From assembly GCA_031401235.1 (NCBI GenBank), contig JANNRJ010000017.1, forward strand, positions 1 through 64,000: 64,000 bases of DNA. The letters run 5' to 3'. The position numbers were made by a program, and so were the translations under genes. Positions 60,966 through 64,000 of the stretch are shown piece after piece (within the stretch, counting starts at the first letter, position 1; each line of letters begins with the position of its first letter). The notes beneath the pieces were generated by a model that saw only the letters and a list, made by a program, of their open reading frames with translations, was not told the origin of the DNA and did not search any database. The stretch comes from UBA3006 sp031401235 (GTDB lineage: Bacteria > Actinomycetota > Acidimicrobiia > Acidimicrobiales > Ilumatobacteraceae).

Positions 60966-61895
60966 TCAATCTTTGAGTAGTTCGTCGAGTCCTTTGGTTA
61001 AGGAAGTCCACGGGCTCCAACCCAGTTGGATTCGTGCCCGCACTGGTGAAACTGCAAGGCGTCTCAAATCACCTGATCGGACTTTCTCTATTCGAGGCTG
61101 CAAGGTTGTGCCAACAGCCATTAAATTCCACAATTCCGTAATCGACGTCTGAATTCCAGTTCCGATGTTGATCACGAGACCGCCGCCTTTGTGGTGAGCA
61201 CGGGTGAGCGCATCAATTACATCGTCGATAAATATAAAGTCCCGAGTTTGCTTACCATTACCAAACAAGACTGGTCGTTTTTGATTTACAATGGCCGACG
61301 CAAACGCCCCAACTACGCCGTCTTGCGCACGTTGCCGGGGCCCGTACACGTTCGCCAACGCCAATGCGGTGAATTCCAAGTCGTGCGACTCGCGATATAC
61401 CGCCAAAAGATCAATAATTGCGTTGGCCACCACATGAGGAACACCAATTGCCGTGGATGCTCGACCCTCTTTAACGGGCAAATTTGACATCGGCACCTCG
61501 CCATAGAGCAATCCGGCTGGAATTGCAACGACAACTTTCGTCGCCGTATGAATTCGGGCGGCTTCAAGCACCGCCAGCATGAGTGCGGCCGAATGGAGCG
61601 CCAAGCTAGTTGCAGTGGCACTTGGCGGAAGAAGCGCCAGATGATAGATCACCTCTGACTGGCGCAACCCAACGAGATTTGCAAACTCGGGATGCATGAC
61701 ATCTAGGTGATGAAACTTGACGCCAGCGTTCATTGACCGCGCAACGGACAAATTAGACAACGATCCAGTGGAAAGATCATCCACAACATCTACGAAGTGT
61801 CCTTCGGCTAGTAGGCGCTCGACCAAGTGGGATCCGATGAATCCAGCACCACCACAAACCATGATTTTCATCGGCGTCACTTTTGACGTTGGCAT
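60966..61895 (-). CDS. epimerase-fold SDR protein lacking the YxxxK dyad
   Basis: 309 residues; M9 is an alternative start. Extended SDR of the UDP-glucose 4-epimerase type: NAD loop CGGAGFIGSHLVERLL, DDLSTGSLSNL, IYHLALLPP, LYGEVP, NVYGPRQR, IFIDDVIDAL. Counting back from NVYGPRQ, the catalytic Tyr and Lys positions are His and Asn (VPHVVANA), and the SSS before VYG reads IPAGL. So it can bind NAD and perhaps a sugar nucleotide, but usual epimerase chemistry is unlikely. Lies 8 bases after the pyrophosphorylase gene on the same strand. Confidence 0.8.
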   Translation of the reverse strand: MPTSKVTPMKIMVCGGAGFIGSHLVERLLAEGHFVDVVDDLSTGSLSNLSVARSMNAGVKFHHLDVMHPEFANLVGLRQSEVIYHLALLPPSATATSLALHSAALMLAVLEAARIHTATKVVVAIPAGLLYGEVPMSNLPVKEGRASTAIGVPHVVANAIIDLLAVYRESHDLEFTALALANVYGPRQRAQDGVVGAFASAIVNQKRPVLFGNGKQTRDFIFIDDVIDALTRAHHKGGGLVINIGTGIQTSITELWNLMAVGTTLQPRIEKVRSGDLRRLAVSPVRARIQLGWSPWTSLTKGLDELLKD

Positions 61896-61903
61896 TAAGA
61901 TAA

Positions 61904-62905
61904 CTACTTGCCGATGGGTGCCGGAACCCGTTGGTCAGTCAAAGATGCTCCAGCACTCACAATTCCGTCGATTCCGATGACGCACCGCACAACATTGGCA
62001 TCCCGATCTACAGTACCCATCACCGCGCTATCCACGACGTGAGCACGATCGGCAACGATTGCACCACTTAACAGCACCGAAGACTCAACGACCGCATCTG
62101 CACCAACTCGGGCACCGGCGCCAATAATGCTCTTCCGGATTTGAGCAGATTTTGCAACCTGCGCAGTGGCGTGAATTGTTTCGCCGACCGTCGCCTTGCC
62201 TCGACTCACCCACTCCAAGTTTGCCCGAATATATGTGTCCGGTTGTCCGGCATCAATCCAATAATCGTTCGTTGCCAGTGCATACAAGACACCATCGCTT
62301 GCCATTTGAGGAAATACATCACGTTCAATTGACATCGGTGCCGTTCCCGGCATTCGTTTTAACGCCGACGGTTCGAGAACGTATGTGCCGCCACTAACTT
62401 CGCGACTAGTGGTGTCGCCTGGCCGTGGTTTTTCGATAAACCGCTGAACACGTCCGCGGGAATCGACCTCGACAACGCCATATTGAGATGGATCCTCAAC
62501 CGGAGTGAGATGGAGTGTGCCCTCAGCTTGCTGTTGACGATGAAACGCAATCAGCGTCGCCACATCCAGATCGCAAATGACATCCCCATTGGCGACCACG
62601 AATGTTTCACTTATATCGGCTTCACGCGCCGCAAAACCGATCGCGCCGGCGGTATCCAACGGAGTATCTTCCACTGCATACATCAATCGGACACCTCCAC
62701 ACATATCGTCTGGGAATGCGTCACGAAATGGTTCGGACTTGAATCCAAGTGATAACACCGCATCGGTGACTCCCCCAGATGCAAGTGAAGTCATCAATCT
62801 TTCAAGAATTGAAACATGAACAATTGGGAGCAGTGGTTTAGGAACAGTCAACGTCAGCGGTCGGAGTCGGGTGCCGAATCCACCGACGAGCACTACGGCA
62901 TGCAT
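61904..62905 (-). CDS. NDP-sugar pyrophosphorylase (ManC/GMPP-like)
   Basis: 333 residues. Nucleotidyltransferase signature VVLVGGFGTRLRPLT with PKPLLP, FVVANGDVICDLD (Mg Asp) near 105, VEVDSRGRVQRFIEKPRPG near 146, YWIDAGQPDTYIRAN near 215, and a C-terminal left-handed helix repeat (about 240-325). Best match is mannose-1-phosphate guanylyltransferase, which suits manB and gmd in the window; glucose-1-phosphate specificity cannot be excluded. Neighbours cofD/cofE as in mycobacteria. Confidence 0.85.
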   Translation of the reverse strand: MHAVVLVGGFGTRLRPLTLTVPKPLLPIVHVSILERLMTSLASGGVTDAVLSLGFKSEPFRDAFPDDMCGGVRLMYAVEDTPLDTAGAIGFAAREADISETFVVANGDVICDLDVATLIAFHRQQQAEGTLHLTPVEDPSQYGVVEVDSRGRVQRFIEKPRPGDTTSREVSGGTYVLEPSALKRMPGTAPMSIERDVFPQMASDGVLYALATNDYWIDAGQPDTYIRANLEWVSRGKATVGETIHATAQVAKSAQIRKSIIGAGARVGADAVVESSVLLSGAIVADRAHVVDSAVMGTVDRDANVVRCVIGIDGIVSAGASLTDQRVPAPIGK

Positions 62906-62913
62906 TCCCGCTA

Positions 62914-63582
62914 TTAGTTAGTTATCAAAGTAGCCAGGTCGAAACTCGAGGCAGGCTGAGGAACTTCAGCGTCCTTGGCGACGAAGGCAAGCGCAATCGC
63001 CATACCATTTCCAGTCAGGCGTACTCCATCAAGATTTGCTACGGAAACCTTGGAAGAACCTTCCTGGGTGTAATCATCCCACACGATTACTTCCAGTTGC
63101 GCGTCTTTGTCACCACACTTTGTGTCACCTTCAGTGAGTTTTTCACCACCATTCACAGAAGCCGGAAGGGTCACTGAATCATTGGTGACGGTAAGACCAT
63201 AGAGCTCAAAGAAAGTACTCAAATTTGCTTTTCGTTCGCCGGCCAACACTTGGGGTTTCCAACTCACGATCCCTTCGAGGGCAATTGTTGCTCCAGCCTG
63301 AATTAAGGCAGGGTCAGTATTGACCGAACCTATGGATGGAAAACCGGTGACGTAGGCATCACATTTGTAGACCCCAAAGGCCGAGTAGTAAGTGGTGTCA
63401 GCAGTGGCACTAATCGTTGAACCTGCATTGCTCTGTCGGGCATACGCAATTAACGCAACTCCCAAGATGCTCACAACGGCGACAACGGTCGGGAATAGAG
63501 TTCCGCCCTGAAAGCGAATTTTTCTGCCTCTGCCCTTGGCAGCAAGGCGGGCGACTTTATCTGCTGATGATGTTCTGGCCAC
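62914..63582 (-). CDS. membrane-anchored hypothetical protein
   Basis: 222 residues. Very basic cytoplasmic start (KVARLAAKGRGRKIRF), one TM (LFPTVVAVVSILGVALIAYA, about 29-48), then an outer beta-rich domain with two cysteines (YKCDAY near 73 and TKCGDKD near 155) that could form a disulfide. No recognised family. Eight bases before the pyrophosphorylase gene and 12 after the partial GT4, so part of the same envelope-sugar operon. Confidence 0.65.
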   Translation of the reverse strand: MARTSSADKVARLAAKGRGRKIRFQGGTLFPTVVAVVSILGVALIAYARQSNAGSTISATADTTYYSAFGVYKCDAYVTGFPSIGSVNTDPALIQAGATIALEGIVSWKPQVLAGERKANLSTFFELYGLTVTNDSVTLPASVNGGEKLTEGDTKCGDKDAQLEVIVWDDYTQEGSSKVSVANLDGVRLTGNGMAIALAFVAKDAEVPQPASSFDLATLITN

Positions 63583-63594
63583 GAAGACGAAATG

Positions 63595-64000
63595 CTACCG
63601 CTGTTTAGGCTCATTTACGAATAATGCTTCATAGGCAAGGGCTACCGCCAACGGTGATACATGCTGCTCGACCCAGTGACGCCCTTTCTTTCCCATTTCC
63701 ACTCGTAGATCCGGTTGATCAACAAGCCAACGCAAACCAGAAATAAAATTCACCGCATCTTCTGGCGGGACAGTTATTCCGGCACCACTTGAGGCGAAAA
63801 TACGCGGGATCTCGCTATCTAAGTCGATCGCCGCAAGCACTGGACGACCGGCAGCAAGAATTGAATACACCTTAGATGGGACGCTGATACTTGCCAATCC
63901 GGCCCGCAGAGGTACGACATGAATATCTGCCGAAGCAAGAACTTCGCCTAGGCGCTCGATCGGCTGATATTCGACAAAGTGCACATTTCTACAATCACCG
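63595..64000 (-). CDS. glycosyltransferase family 4, 5' part cut by window edge
   Basis: The C-terminal 134 residues are in the window; the frame is open to the right edge. NVHFVEYQPIERLGEVLASA, DIHVVPL, SVPSKVYSILAAGRPVLAAI and a GAGITVPPED segment are the nucleotide-sugar-binding half of a GT-B glycosyltransferase (GT4/WcaI-like). Transfers a sugar to a lipid-linked or protein acceptor. Gene order with the anchored protein, pyrophosphorylase and epimerase suggests a shared envelope pathway. Confidence 0.85.
   Translation of the reverse strand, partial: GDCRNVHFVEYQPIERLGEVLASADIHVVPLRAGLASISVPSKVYSILAAGRPVLAAIDLDSEIPRIFASSGAGITVPPEDAVNFISGLRWLVDQPDLRVEMGKKGRHWVEQHVSPLAVALAYEALFVNEPKQR

Noticed and set aside
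1..64000. CRISPR arrays, tRNA and rRNA genes, IS elements, riboswitches
   Set aside because: No regular spaced repeats, no tRNA T-arm outside tmRNA, no transposase and no known riboswitch core were seen in the short intergenic regions.

Overview
The window looks like a chromosomal piece of an actinobacterium, most likely of the class Acidimicrobiia (Ilumatobacter-type relatives). This is an inference. It rests on coenzyme F420 genes (cofD, cofE), DUF3499, DUF5719 and DUF5709 proteins, a GlbO-type truncated haemoglobin, a mec-cysM pair beside murI-rph, and a TIGR03086 protein. Many genes start with GTG and many neighbours overlap as ATGA or GTGA. Base composition is near balanced, far below that of high-GC streptomycetes or mycobacteria. 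The window is gene dense: no stretch above 300 bases lacks a gene or RNA, and no phage, IS transposase, CRISPR array, rRNA or tRNA was seen.

Layout. 1-3.7 kb: rph (cut by the left edge), murI, an EamA transporter, cysM and mec. 3.75-4.7 kb: smpB and its partner tmRNA. 4.7-11 kb: a PadR regulator with a HAAS-type membrane protein, a Vms1/baeRF (Balon-like) factor coupled to a DUF5709-like protein, an APC permease, a secreted beta-lactamase-fold protein between 15-bp direct repeats, a hydroxyacyl-CoA dehydrogenase, and a toxin-antitoxin locus with a truncated toxin. 11-14.8 kb: three tandem MDR oxidoreductases behind an NrtR-like Nudix regulator. 15-20.3 kb: copper genes (copZ, a secreted protein, copA, csoR) and a membrane-anchored multicopper oxidase of the NirK type.

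20.4-26.8 kb: the histidine operon hisI-G-D-C-B-H-F-A on the minus strand. It is preceded by a His-rich leader peptide and a transcription attenuator. hisE is not in the window. 26.9-32 kb: a five-gene catabolic operon (HIBADH-type dehydrogenase, class II aldolase-fold protein, butyrobetaine-hydroxylase-like oxygenase, Zn alcohol dehydrogenase, enolase-superfamily enzyme), with a Stf0 sulfotransferase diverging from it. Its substrate is unknown. It is the best candidate here for an undescribed pathway.

33-42 kb: menB, a SpoU-type methyltransferase, glbO, an enoyl-CoA hydratase, ftsE-ftsX, prfB, secA and comF. 42-49.3 kb: a YczE-type membrane protein, then DUF3499, a CPBP protease, a GT-C-like membrane protein, phosphomannomutase, Trm112 and ahcY in one minus-strand run. 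49.4-64 kb: ftsH, then envelope polysaccharide genes (GT2/GT-C fusion, DUF5719, thioredoxin-like, Wzx-like flippase, GDP-mannose dehydratase, NDP-sugar pyrophosphorylase, an epimerase without its catalytic dyad, a GT4 cut by the right edge) interleaved with cofD-cofE.
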